Shown one piece after another: positions 1 to 8,072 of a stretch of 64,000 nt of DNA. The position numbers and the translations under genes were made by a program. This DNA is from RGIG7450 sp045648785 (GTDB taxonomy: Bacteria; Bacillota; Clostridia; RUG12999), in the NCBI GenBank assembly GCA_045648785.1, contig JAZROP010000003.1, positions 26,213 through 90,212 of the forward strand. Direction: 5' to 3'. The notes below the pieces were generated by a model. That model did not search any database. It was not told the DNA's origin and saw only the letters and a list, made by a program, of their open reading frames with translations. Positions within the stretch are counted from its first letter, which is position 1; each line of letters begins with the position of its first letter.

Positions 1-2
1 GT

Positions 3-341
3 ATAGGGTCAACAATGGACAACTTAGCTGATGCTGCTGCAGGTGAAAATTATGAATGGACAGATATGTACGCTACTTTTGCAAAGGAAGCACGCGAAGA
101 AGGCTTTGAGCATATTGCAACCCTTTTTGAGGGGGTTGCGGCAATTGAAAAAGAACATGAAGAAAGATATCGCAAACTTCTTAAAAATATTGAGGATGAG
201 GTTGTTTTCTCAAAAGATGGGGATGTTATCTGGCACTGCGCTAACTGTGGTCACATTGTAATAGGCAAAAAAGCACCCGAAGTTTGCCCGGTTTGTGCAC
301 ATCCTCAGGCATATTTCCAGGTTAAGGCGGAAAATTATTAA
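3..341 (+). CDS. Rubrerythrin (C-terminal part, 5' end outside window)
   Basis: Peroxide-scavenging non-haem iron protein of the anaerobe cytoplasm. The reading frame is open to the window edge, and the residues before the first ATG (position 15) continue the usual rubrerythrin sequence, so that ATG is internal. What is visible is the second half of the ferritin-like diiron four-helix bundle, with the family helix containing ENYEWTDMY and the EKEHEERY diiron-ligand helix, followed by a C-terminal rubredoxin-like iron site with two CxxC pairs (CANC and CPVC). Full-length members are about 180-195 residues, so roughly 70-80 residues are missing upstream. It lies 60 bp before a flavodiiron protein with no terminator visible between them, which fits an oxygen/peroxide detoxification pair. 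The family assignment is secure. Confidence 0.95.
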   Translation: MGSTMDNLADAAAGENYEWTDMYATFAKEAREEGFEHIATLFEGVAAIEKEHEERYRKLLKNIEDEVVFSKDGDVIWHCANCGHIVIGKKAPEVCPVCAHPQAYFQVKAENY

Positions 342-401
342 TGGAATATTCTTCTGTGTGTATGCACAAAATAGTGTAAAAACATAAAGAGAGGCAAAAA
401 A

Positions 402-2195
402 ATGAAAATTACGGATGATATAAAATATGTCGGCGTGAACGACAGAGAAGTGGACCTTTTTGAAGGTCAGTATCCCGTTAAAAACGGCATAGCATACAAT
501 TCATATGTGATTCTTGACGAAAAAATTGCGGTTATGGATACTGTGGATGTAAGATTTACACATCAGTGGCTTGATAATCTTGAAAATATTCTTGGTGACA
601 GAAAACCCGATTATCTGATTGTTCAGCATATGGAGCCGGACCATTCCGCAAACATTGCAAACTTTATGAGGATTTACAGTAATGCCATAATAGTTTCTAG
701 CCAGAAATCCTTTGCGATGATGGAAAAATTTTTTGGCACGGCTTTCCCGGAAAGACAACTGGTTATAAACGAAGGGGACTGTCTTGAACTTGGCAGACAT
801 AAGTTGAGTTTTGTGGCAGCACCCATGGTGCATTGGCCGGAAGTAATGGTTACCTATGACTCAAGCGATAAGGTGCTTTTCTCGGCAGACGGATTTGGAA
901 AATTCGGAGCAATAGGTACAGACGAGGCATGGGCGGATGAAGCCCGCCGCTACTTTATCGGAATAGTTGGCAAGTACGGTGCACAGGTTCAAAATCTTCT
1001 GAAAAAAGCAGCAGGACTTGATATAGAAATTATTTGTCCGCTTCACGGACCGGTGCTCACTGAAAATTTAGGATATTATATTAATCTGTATAACACATGG
1101 TCGTCATATCAGGCGGAAACGGACGGGATTATGATAGCTTATACCTCTGTTTACGGCAACACAAAAAAAGCGGTTGAAATGCTCGCGGAAAAATTTCGCA
1201 AAAACGGATGTCCGCAAGTTGTAATTTATGACCTGGCTCGTTGCGATATGACTCAAGCTGTATCTGATGCTTTCAGATACAGCAAGCTTGTGCTTGCCAC
1301 AACAACTTATAATGCGGGGATATTCCCGTTCATGAGAACATTTATAACTCATCTGACTGAAAGGAATTATCAGAACAGAACAGTTGCACTTATAGAAAAC
1401 GGTTCCTGGGCACCTCTTGCGGTAAAAATCATGAAAGAAATGATGTCGGATTGTAAAAACATTAATTTTGCAGATACGACAGTGCAAATAATGTCTGCTC
1501 TTAATCAGGGCAGCAGCGATGCACTAAACTTGCTTGCTGATGAGCTTTGCCGTGATTATATTGCGCAGGACAGTGAAACTGCTGATAAAAATGACCTTTC
1601 TGCACTTTTCAATATTGGTTACGGACTTTATGTTGTAACTTCAAATGACGGCAAAAAGGATAACGGGCTTATTGTAAACACAATCACTCAGGTTACCAAT
1701 ACACCAAACCGCATAGCTGTGACGATTAATAAGGAAAACTATTCACACCATGTTATAAAGCAAACAGGTAAAATGAATGTAAACTGCCTGTCGGTAGACG
1801 CACCATTTACGGTTTTTGAACAGTTTGGTTTTAAAAGTGGCAGACAGACGGATAAGTTTGAGGGGTTAAAGCCTTTGCGCTCGGATAACGGGCTTGCATT
1901 TCTGCCAAGATATATCAACTCATTTATGTCGCTTGAGGTTGAGCAGTATATAGACCTTGACACACACGGAATGTTTATTTGCTCCATTACAGAAGCGAGG
2001 GTCATTTCTTCTGCCGAAACCATGACATATACCTATTATCAGAACAATGTCAAGCCCAAGCCTGAAACGGAAGGCAAGAAGGGGTTTGTATGTAAAATCT
2101 GTGGGTATGTTTATGAGGGGGATGAACTTCCTGACGATTATATCTGTCCGCTGTGCAAGCATGGTGCAGCAGACTTTGAACCGATAGAAGGATAA
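402..2195 (+). CDS. Flavodiiron protein fused to flavin reductase and rubredoxin domains
   Basis: 597-residue multidomain oxygen (or NO) reductase. Residues 1-240 are the metallo-beta-lactamase-like diiron domain with the full ligand set H76-x-E78-x-D80-H81, H144, D163 and H215. Residues 243-390 are a flavodoxin domain with an FMN phosphate loop near 247-256. Residues 400-540 resemble flavin reductases, and the tail is a short rubredoxin with cysteines C564, C567, C582 and C585. Only 14 residues separate the two cysteine pairs, so this is a short-spacer rubredoxin. The protein thus carries much of its electron-transfer chain in one chain: reduced flavin or rubredoxin feeds FMN and then the diiron site, which reduces O2 to water. 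RBS agagagg precedes the ATG. Co-transcription with rubrerythrin is inferred from spacing. Confidence 0.93.
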   Translation: MKITDDIKYVGVNDREVDLFEGQYPVKNGIAYNSYVILDEKIAVMDTVDVRFTHQWLDNLENILGDRKPDYLIVQHMEPDHSANIANFMRIYSNAIIVSSQKSFAMMEKFFGTAFPERQLVINEGDCLELGRHKLSFVAAPMVHWPEVMVTYDSSDKVLFSADGFGKFGAIGTDEAWADEARRYFIGIVGKYGAQVQNLLKKAAGLDIEIICPLHGPVLTENLGYYINLYNTWSSYQAETDGIMIAYTSVYGNTKKAVEMLAEKFRKNGCPQVVIYDLARCDMTQAVSDAFRYSKLVLATTTYNAGIFPFMRTFITHLTERNYQNRTVALIENGSWAPLAVKIMKEMMSDCKNINFADTTVQIMSALNQGSSDALNLLADELCRDYIAQDSETADKNDLSALFNIGYGLYVVTSNDGKKDNGLIVNTITQVTNTPNRIAVTINKENYSHHVIKQTGKMNVNCLSVDAPFTVFEQFGFKSGRQTDKFEGLKPLRSDNGLAFLPRYINSFMSLEVEQYIDLDTHGMFICSITEARVISSAETMTYTYYQNNVKPKPETEGKKGFVCKICGYVYEGDELPDDYICPLCKHGAADFEPIEG

Positions 2196-2276
2196 AATGA
2201 TGCTTTAAAACCGGTTTGTTGGTAAAGATGGTGAAAACAAGAGGGTTCAGGCAAACAAAAATTGTTTAATTTTGTA

Positions 2277-2305
2277 TTGACAAAATGAAAGTTTAGGGAT
2301 ATAAT
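2277..2305 (+). promoter_or_regulatory. Consensus sigma-A promoter for yceD-rpmF
   Basis: TTGACA at 2277-2282 and TATAAT at 2300-2305 are separated by 17 bp, a perfect match to the housekeeping promoter consensus. It lies about 42 bp ahead of the GTG start of yceD. Confidence 0.85.
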
Positions 2306-2346
2306 GTATCTATATGTCTGCGATCTTTTGCGTGTGGAGGTAAACT

Positions 2347-2847
2347 GTGAAGCTGGAACTTATTGATATTTTCAGTACAAACGGTGCTGTGGAGAATTTT
2401 GAGGGAGATTTGTTTTTTGATGGCGAAAGCCTGATGGACATGTCTGTTTCGTTTGACGGACCGGCACACATAAAAGGCAGGGCGGAGAATATCGGCGGAC
2501 AGGTTGAAATATCGGCACGCGTTACGGCAAAAATCTTGACAAACTGTGCAAGATGTACGAAAGATATTTTCAAAGATGTGGACTTTGAATTTACCGAAAG
2601 AGTTGCCGGTAAAGGCGCTGAACCGGAGGACGGAGATGATATTATCTTTCTTGATGGTTCGGAGGTTGATGTTTCGCAGCTGGCGCTGAAAAATTTCATT
2701 ACGGTATCTCCGATGAAATATCTGTGCAAAGAAGACTGTAAGGGTCTTTGCCCCCATTGCGGTGCTGACAGAAATGAAACTGAATGCGACTGCGAGGCGG
2801 ATATGACAGACCCCAGATTTGATGTACTTAATAATTTGTTCAGGTAA
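2347..2847 (+). CDS. yceD: YceD / DUF177 family protein
   Basis: 166-residue member of the DUF177 family; YceD homologues are linked to 23S rRNA accumulation and are almost always encoded directly upstream of ribosomal protein L32, as here. The sequence has a beta-rich N-terminal half, a CxxC pair (C67, C70) and a C-terminal cysteine cluster (C127, C131, C135, C138, C147, C149) typical of the Firmicute versions and likely to bind metal. Start is GTG at 2347, preceded by tggaggt at optimal distance; the consensus promoter just upstream supports it. It forms an operon with rpmF, 38 bp downstream. Confidence 0.92.
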   Translation: MKLELIDIFSTNGAVENFEGDLFFDGESLMDMSVSFDGPAHIKGRAENIGGQVEISARVTAKILTNCARCTKDIFKDVDFEFTERVAGKGAEPEDGDDIIFLDGSEVDVSQLALKNFITVSPMKYLCKEDCKGLCPHCGADRNETECDCEADMTDPRFDVLNNLFR

Positions 2848-2885
2848 ATAATATAGTTTGAATTTTACGAGGAGGTGTCTTAGGT

Positions 2886-3071
2886 ATGGCAGTACCCAAG
2901 AGAAAAACATCAAAAGCAAGAAGAGACAAGAGAAGAGCTAACTGGAAACTCCTGATTCCGGGCATGGTTGAATGTCCTCAGTGTCATGAGTACAAAATGC
3001 CGCACAGAATCTGCAAGGCTTGCGGATACTACAACGGTAAAGAAATTGTTAAAACTGCTGAAGAAGCATAA
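2886..3071 (+). CDS. rpmF: 50S ribosomal protein L32
   Basis: 61-residue L32 with the family N-terminus MAVPKRKTSKARR and four cysteines (C30, C33, C43, C46) forming the zinc-ribbon version of the protein. It binds at the 50S subunit. The RBS is a strong gaggaggtg. The gene is followed at once by an intrinsic terminator, ending the yceD-rpmF transcript. Confidence 0.98.
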   Translation: MAVPKRKTSKARRDKRRANWKLLIPGMVECPQCHEYKMPHRICKACGYYNGKEIVKTAEEA

Positions 3072-3079
3072 ATAACACA

Positions 3080-3104
3080 GGGGGTTTCAAAACCCCCTTT
3101 TCTT
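3080..3104 (+). terminator. Intrinsic terminator after rpmF
   Basis: GGGGGTTT/AAACCCCC stem with a tiny loop, followed by TTTTCTTTTT. It sits 9 bp after the rpmF stop codon. Confidence 0.85.
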
Positions 3105-3127
3105 TTTGCGTTTTAAGGAGGGATAAC

Positions 3128-4444
3128 ATGAAGTCCTACAATAAAATTATTGGGGTTGACCCGGGCAGTATAGCGGAAGAAGCAGGAATTTGTGCCGGTG
3201 ATACTCTTGTAGCTATAGACGATACCAAGATTACAGATATTCTCCAGTATAAATATCTTTGTGCTGCGGAAGAGCTTGACCTTGAAATATTAAAAGCAAA
3301 TGGTGACAGGGAAATTATTGAGATTGAAAAGGACGAATATGAGGATTTGGGGATAGAATTTGAATATCCGCTGCTTGGACCTGCCAGAGCTTGTGCCAAT
3401 AAATGTGTTTTTTGTTTTATTGACCAGTTGCCTTGCGGTATGAGAAAAACCCTCTATTTTAAAGATGACGACTCAAGACTTTCTTTTTTGCACGGAAACT
3501 ATGTCACGCTGACAAATTTGAGTGATGATGATATAGAAAAACTTTGTGCGATGAGAGTAAGTCCTGTGAATATTTCTGTTCATGCGACCAACCCTGAGGT
3601 GAGGAAATTCATAATGGGCAATAAAAATGCCGGCAATGTGATGGAGCGCATGAAACGCTTTGCAAAGAGTGGCATCGTGATGAATTGTCAGATTGTTCTT
3701 TGTCCGGGGATAAATGACGGTAAAGTGCTTGACGACAGCATAAAAACACTTGGGGAATTATATCCGCATATATATTCCGTTTCCGTTGTGCCGGTAGGGC
3801 TTACCGACCACCGTGACGGGCTTTTTGAGCTGAAACCATTTGATAAAAATTCAGCATCGTCTGTTGTTCGTCAGGTTGAAGCGTGGCAGAAAAAATTTTA
3901 TAATGAGCATGGCACGAGAATAATATATCTTGCAGACGAATTTTATCTTAAAGCAGGCATGCCGCTGCCTGATGCAGAGAAGTATGAGGATTTTCCTCAA
4001 ATCGAAAATGGAGTGGGTCTTATTTCTTCTATGCAGGAGGAATTTGATTATGCGATAGAAAATGTTCACCCGATGAAAGAAAAAAGGACTGTTAGCATCG
4101 CGACGGGTGAAGCTGCGTTTGATTTTATTTTGTCGCTGGCTGAGAAACTGGAAAAAGTGGCAGGAGGACTTAAAATAAAAGTCCATAAGGTAAAAAACAT
4201 TACCTTTGGTGAAAAGATTACCGTTGTGGGTCTGTTGTGCGGAAGAGATATAGTAAAGGGGCTTGAGGGCAAAGAACTTGGCGAGACTCTTTATATTCCA
4301 CGCTCAATGCTGCGTGACGGTGAAAATGTGATGCTTGATGACATGACAACAGACGAGCTTGCAAAGACTCTTAATGTTAAAGTTGATGTTGTTGATTGCG
4401 ACGGTGCAGAGCTTGTCAGAAAGTTGACAAAACAGGAAATATAA
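3128..4444 (+). CDS. DUF512 family protein (PDZ + radical-SAM-like FeS protein)
   Basis: 438 residues. Residues 1-70 look like a PDZ-type module (IGVDPGSIAEEAGI...GDTLVAI). It is followed by a cysteine motif C89-x3-C93-x2-C96 in the context CANKCVFC, which is the radical-SAM [4Fe-4S] spacing, a TIM-barrel-like region, and then the DUF512 C-terminal domain (about 215-425). Family members are widespread in Clostridia and often adjacent to der, as here, but no reaction is established. Start ATG at 3128 has the RBS aaggaggg. No promoter of its own is evident after the rpmF terminator, so it may depend on read-through. The promoter of der lies over its 3' end. Confidence 0.85.
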   Translation: MKSYNKIIGVDPGSIAEEAGICAGDTLVAIDDTKITDILQYKYLCAAEELDLEILKANGDREIIEIEKDEYEDLGIEFEYPLLGPARACANKCVFCFIDQLPCGMRKTLYFKDDDSRLSFLHGNYVTLTNLSDDDIEKLCAMRVSPVNISVHATNPEVRKFIMGNKNAGNVMERMKRFAKSGIVMNCQIVLCPGINDGKVLDDSIKTLGELYPHIYSVSVVPVGLTDHRDGLFELKPFDKNSASSVVRQVEAWQKKFYNEHGTRIIYLADEFYLKAGMPLPDAEKYEDFPQIENGVGLISSMQEEFDYAIENVHPMKEKRTVSIATGEAAFDFILSLAEKLEKVAGGLKIKVHKVKNITFGEKITVVGLLCGRDIVKGLEGKELGETLYIPRSMLRDGENVMLDDMTTDELAKTLNVKVDVVDCDGAELVRKLTKQEI

Positions 4445-4452
4445 GGTATAAT
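4424..4452 (+). promoter_or_regulatory. Consensus promoter for der, overlapping the upstream gene's end
   Basis: TTGACA at 4424-4429, 17 bp spacer, TATAAT at 4447-4452. The -35 box lies inside the last codons of the DUF512 gene and the -10 box just past its stop, giving a leader of about 65 nt before der. Confidence 0.8.
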
Positions 4453-4523
4453 GATAAATTGGAATGGGATGTTTTAAAAAGACTAGACAATGTGCCGGCA
4501 AAAGTCGGCTGAAGGAGTAATAT

Positions 4524-5849
4524 ATGAAGCCTATAGTTGCAATTGTGGGCAGACCGAATGTTGGAAAATCTGCCCTGTTTAACAGGCTTGTCGGCAAAAA
4601 AATATCTATTGTTGAGGATACTCCGGGCGTCACTCGTGACCGTATTTATTCGGATGCTGAATGGCGCGGACGACAGTTTCTAATGATAGATACAGGGGGA
4701 ATTGAACCCACCGAAGATGATGAGCTTTTAGTAAATATGCGCCGTCAGGCGCAGGCTGCAATCGAAATTGCGCATGTTACCATTTTTGTGGTTGACCTTA
4801 AAACGGGCGTTACGGCAGCGGATGCAGAAATTGCGTCAATGCTGCAGAAAGCTAAAAAACCGGTTATACTTGCAGTGAACAAAACTGATAAAGTAGGCGA
4901 GTTGCCACCGGATTTTTATGAGTTTTATAACCTTGGACTTGGTGACCCGGTTGCGGTTTCTGCCCTGCAGAGTCTTGGACTTGGCGATTTGCTGGACGAA
5001 GTATATAAATATTTCCCTGCTGAGGATGAAGAGGATACGGATGATGACATTATCCGTGTGGCGGTTATCGGCAGACCAAATGCCGGTAAATCATCGCTTA
5101 TCAACAGAATTGTAGGGGAAGAAAGAGTTATTGTCAGCAATATTCCGGGGACGACCAGAGATGCGGTTGACACATATGTTGAAAAAGATGGGCAGAAATA
5201 TCTGTTTATTGACACAGCCGGGATACGCCGCAAAAGTAAGGTTGACGAAAAGATTGAAAAATTCAGCGTTCTGCGTGCTTTTGCAGCGGTTGACAGAGCA
5301 GATGTCTGCCTGATGGTGGTGGACGGTAATGAAGGAATAGCGGAACAGGATGCAAAAATTGCCGGCTACGCTCATGAAGAGGGTAAGGCAAGTATTGTTC
5401 TTGTAAATAAATGGGACCTTGTTACAAAGGAAACAGGCACAATGAACGAGTATAAAAAACGCGTTATGGAGCATCTTTCCTTTATGACATATGCACCGAT
5501 AGAATTTATTTCGGCAAAAACGGGGTCGAGAGTGGACAAGATATATCCCATTATTAACAAAGTAGCGAAGATGCATGCTACCAGAATTAAAACAGGTGCA
5601 CTGAATGATATTATAAATGAAGCTACGCTTAAAGTTCAGCCACCGTCGGACAAGGGTAAAAGGCTTAAAATTTATTATGGCACACAGCCATCAGCAAAGC
5701 CGCCCACATTTGTTATCTTTGTTAATAACAAGGATCTGGCACATTTTTCCTATATCAGATACCTTGAAAACCAAATAAGGGATGCCTTCGGTCTTGAAGG
5801 AACTCCGGTGAGATTTATTATTAGAGAGCGTGGAGAAAAGAATAATTAA
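4524..5849 (+). CDS. der: Ribosome biogenesis GTPase Der (EngA)
   Basis: 441-residue double GTPase needed for 50S subunit maturation. Two complete G domains are visible, each with a P-loop (GRPNVGKS at 9-16 and GRPNAGKS in the second half), DTxG switch motifs and NKxD specificity motifs (NKTD, NKWD). A KH-like C-terminal domain follows (TLKVQPPSDKGKRLKIYYGTQ region). Length is normal for the family. The RBS is gaaggag. It heads a run of envelope genes starting with plsY 20 bp downstream, a common Firmicute arrangement. Confidence 0.97.
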   Translation: MKPIVAIVGRPNVGKSALFNRLVGKKISIVEDTPGVTRDRIYSDAEWRGRQFLMIDTGGIEPTEDDELLVNMRRQAQAAIEIAHVTIFVVDLKTGVTAADAEIASMLQKAKKPVILAVNKTDKVGELPPDFYEFYNLGLGDPVAVSALQSLGLGDLLDEVYKYFPAEDEEDTDDDIIRVAVIGRPNAGKSSLINRIVGEERVIVSNIPGTTRDAVDTYVEKDGQKYLFIDTAGIRRKSKVDEKIEKFSVLRAFAAVDRADVCLMVVDGNEGIAEQDAKIAGYAHEEGKASIVLVNKWDLVTKETGTMNEYKKRVMEHLSFMTYAPIEFISAKTGSRVDKIYPIINKVAKMHATRIKTGALNDIINEATLKVQPPSDKGKRLKIYYGTQPSAKPPTFVIFVNNKDLAHFSYIRYLENQIRDAFGLEGTPVRFIIRERGEKNN

Positions 5850-5869
5850 TCCATAGCAGGAGGGTTTTT

Positions 5870-6511
5870 ATGAATATAATTATTATTGTGGCAAGTGCAG
5901 TTATTTGTTATTTTTTCGGAAGCATCAGCGCTTCCATTATTGTAGGCAGATTTCTTGGACTTTCGGATATAAGAAAGCATGGCAGTGGCAATGCGGGAAC
6001 TACCAACGCGCTGCGTGTTTTGGGGAAAAAAGCAGCAATTTTCACGCTGCTTGGAGATGTTTTAAAAACGGTTATTGCAGTGCTTATTGCAAAGTTTCTG
6101 GCGAAATTTATTGAGGACGGCTACCTTTCTCAATTGTCAGTATATATTTCCTGCTTCTGCACGGCACTTGGTCATAATTACCCCATATTCTTTAAATTTA
6201 AAGGCGGTAAAGGCGTTCTGACATCAGGGGTTATCATTATTATGATTAGTCCTGTTATAGGTACGGCAACAGTTATTTGTTGCTTGTTTGTTATGGCAAT
6301 TACAAAATATGTTTCGCTCGGCTCAATGACGGGCGGTGTGGTTTATCCTTTATGGATAATTCTTTATTATACGACAGACATAACAAAAATTGTTTTTTCA
6401 GTAGTGTTGGGAGCAATGCTTGTTATAAAACATTCACCCAATATAAAAAGGCTTTTGAGCGGCACAGAAAGCAAGTTTGGAGCCAAAAAGGAACAGAATA
6501 AAAATGACTAA
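5870..6511 (+). CDS. plsY: Glycerol-3-phosphate acyltransferase PlsY
   Basis: 213-residue integral membrane acyltransferase that uses acyl-phosphate to acylate glycerol-3-phosphate, the first step of phospholipid synthesis. The family motifs GSGNAGTTNALRVLG (near 38-52) and FKGGKGV are intact and several hydrophobic segments span the protein. RBS gcaggaggg. Its stop codon overlaps the start of murJ in the sequence ATGACTAA, implying translational coupling. Confidence 0.96.
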   Translation: MNIIIIVASAVICYFFGSISASIIVGRFLGLSDIRKHGSGNAGTTNALRVLGKKAAIFTLLGDVLKTVIAVLIAKFLAKFIEDGYLSQLSVYISCFCTALGHNYPIFFKFKGGKGVLTSGVIIIMISPVIGTATVICCLFVMAITKYVSLGSMTGGVVYPLWIILYYTTDITKIVFSVVLGAMLVIKHSPNIKRLLSGTESKFGAKKEQNKND

Positions 6512-8048
6512 AAAAGAAACCCGTGCAGGAACGGTGGGGTTTATATTTGTAGCTATTGTGCTGTCCAAACTGCTTGGACTGTTAAGAGGCGCCGCTGTAG
6601 CACTTTTCTATGGAACGGATTATGTTGCGAGTGCTTATTCAATGGCATCACAGATTCCCGTTAACTTTTTTGATATGATATTGGGATCAGCGGTTTCTTC
6701 TGCGTTTATCCCGATATATAATAAATTCTCCGAAAAAGATGGCAGACCCCGTGCAGACAGTTTTGCATCACGGTTTATAGGCATGATAACAGTGGTAACT
6801 GTTTTGCTCTCGGTAGTGGGTGTGGTATTTGCACCGCAGATAATAAAAATAATGGGCGGTGGAATGTCGACGGAGGCTGCAAATCTTGCTTCTCGACTTC
6901 TTCAGATAATGTTCCCCCTTGTTATTTTTACGGGGCTTGCGTTTTCATTTGTGGGAATTTTACAGTCGCTCGGTGAATTTAAAGTACCGGCGGTTATGAG
7001 CCTTATTTCAAATCTTGTATGTATATTTTATCTTTTTACCATGAACGACCGGTTTGGAATATACGGGCTTTCGGCGGCGCTTTTAATCGGATGGGCGCTG
7101 CAGTTTGTTATTTTAATTTATCCTGCAAAAAAACGGGGATTTTCTTATGACCTTAAAGCAGGAATTGTTGACAGTGGCTTTAAAGATGTTGCCAAGCTTG
7201 CACTTCCGGTGCTTTTGGCATCTTGGGTTCAGCCGGTAAACACAATGGTTAATATAAGCATTGCATCGGGACTTGGAGATGGCAGCGGAATAGCCGTTTT
7301 AGACTATGCAAATAAGCTTTATATAATAGCAGCTTCGGCCTTTTCGATGGCGGTGACAAATTATATATTTCCTAAGCTGTCCCGACTGGGAGCTGGTGGC
7401 GACAGTGAAGAATGGGCAAATGTGCTCAGAGGCAGTATAAGAACTGTTATGTTTGTGGTGCTGCCTATAATGATTATATTCCTTGCAGGCAGTGAGGAAA
7501 TAATAAGAATAATATATGGAAGAGGTCAGTTTGGAGAACAGTCAATATATATGACATCTTCTGCTCTTAGATTTTATTCTGTTGGTATGATATGGTACGC
7601 CCTGCAGGAAATATTCAATAAGGCATTCTATTCGGTGATGGATTCTAAAACTCCCGTTATAGCTGCCGTAGGAGGCATAGTAATAAATATAATTCTCAGT
7701 TTTATTTTGTCGGAATCAATGGGCATTGACGGACTTGCTCTGGCTGCATCTGTTTCTGCTTGTGTTTGCAGCATATTCAGCTTTATAATGCTGAGAAAAA
7801 AAGCGGATGGAATAACAAGTTTCGGTTTAATCAAACTGATAATATGCGGAATGATTGCCGCAACAACTTGTATATTTGCAAGGGGCTTTGCGCTTAAAAT
7901 GATTGGTAATGAAGGATTTATTTTGTCGGTAGCCGTATTGATTATTTCGTCGGCAGCTTGTGGAGTGGTTTATTTATTATCAGCATTTTTGCTTAAGGTG
8001 AATGAAACTAATATAATTAAAAAAATAATTAAAAATTTAATCAGATGA
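6504..8048 (+). CDS. murJ: MurJ/MviN-type lipid II flippase
   Basis: 514-residue polytopic membrane protein of the MOP exporter superfamily, predicted to flip lipid-linked cell wall precursors (lipid II or a related lipid-linked glycan). About 14 hydrophobic segments and the N-terminal family pattern (RAGTVGF, SKLLGLLRGAAVALFYG, AYSMASQIP) are clear. I chose the ATG at 6504, which overlaps the plsY stop and has AAGGA upstream; an in-frame TTG at 6477 is less likely. Because an O-antigen ligase-like gene and a glycosyltransferase follow directly, it could serve a secondary polysaccharide rather than, or as well as, peptidoglycan. Confidence 0.92.
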   Translation: MTKKETRAGTVGFIFVAIVLSKLLGLLRGAAVALFYGTDYVASAYSMASQIPVNFFDMILGSAVSSAFIPIYNKFSEKDGRPRADSFASRFIGMITVVTVLLSVVGVVFAPQIIKIMGGGMSTEAANLASRLLQIMFPLVIFTGLAFSFVGILQSLGEFKVPAVMSLISNLVCIFYLFTMNDRFGIYGLSAALLIGWALQFVILIYPAKKRGFSYDLKAGIVDSGFKDVAKLALPVLLASWVQPVNTMVNISIASGLGDGSGIAVLDYANKLYIIAASAFSMAVTNYIFPKLSRLGAGGDSEEWANVLRGSIRTVMFVVLPIMIIFLAGSEEIIRIIYGRGQFGEQSIYMTSSALRFYSVGMIWYALQEIFNKAFYSVMDSKTPVIAAVGGIVINIILSFILSESMGIDGLALAASVSACVCSIFSFIMLRKKADGITSFGLIKLIICGMIAATTCIFARGFALKMIGNEGFILSVAVLIISSAACGVVYLLSAFLLKVNETNIIKKIIKNLIR

Positions 8049-8072
8049 TAGTTGTTTCCGGAAAGGAGTGAT

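Noticed and set aside
2208..2217. Palindrome AAACCGGTTT after the flavodiiron gene as a terminator or operator.
   Set aside because: Too short, no loop and no T-tract; no related copy seen near other genes.
6477..6503. Upstream TTG start for murJ.
   Set aside because: The ATG at 6504 overlaps the plsY stop and has an RBS, matching the coupling seen through the run.
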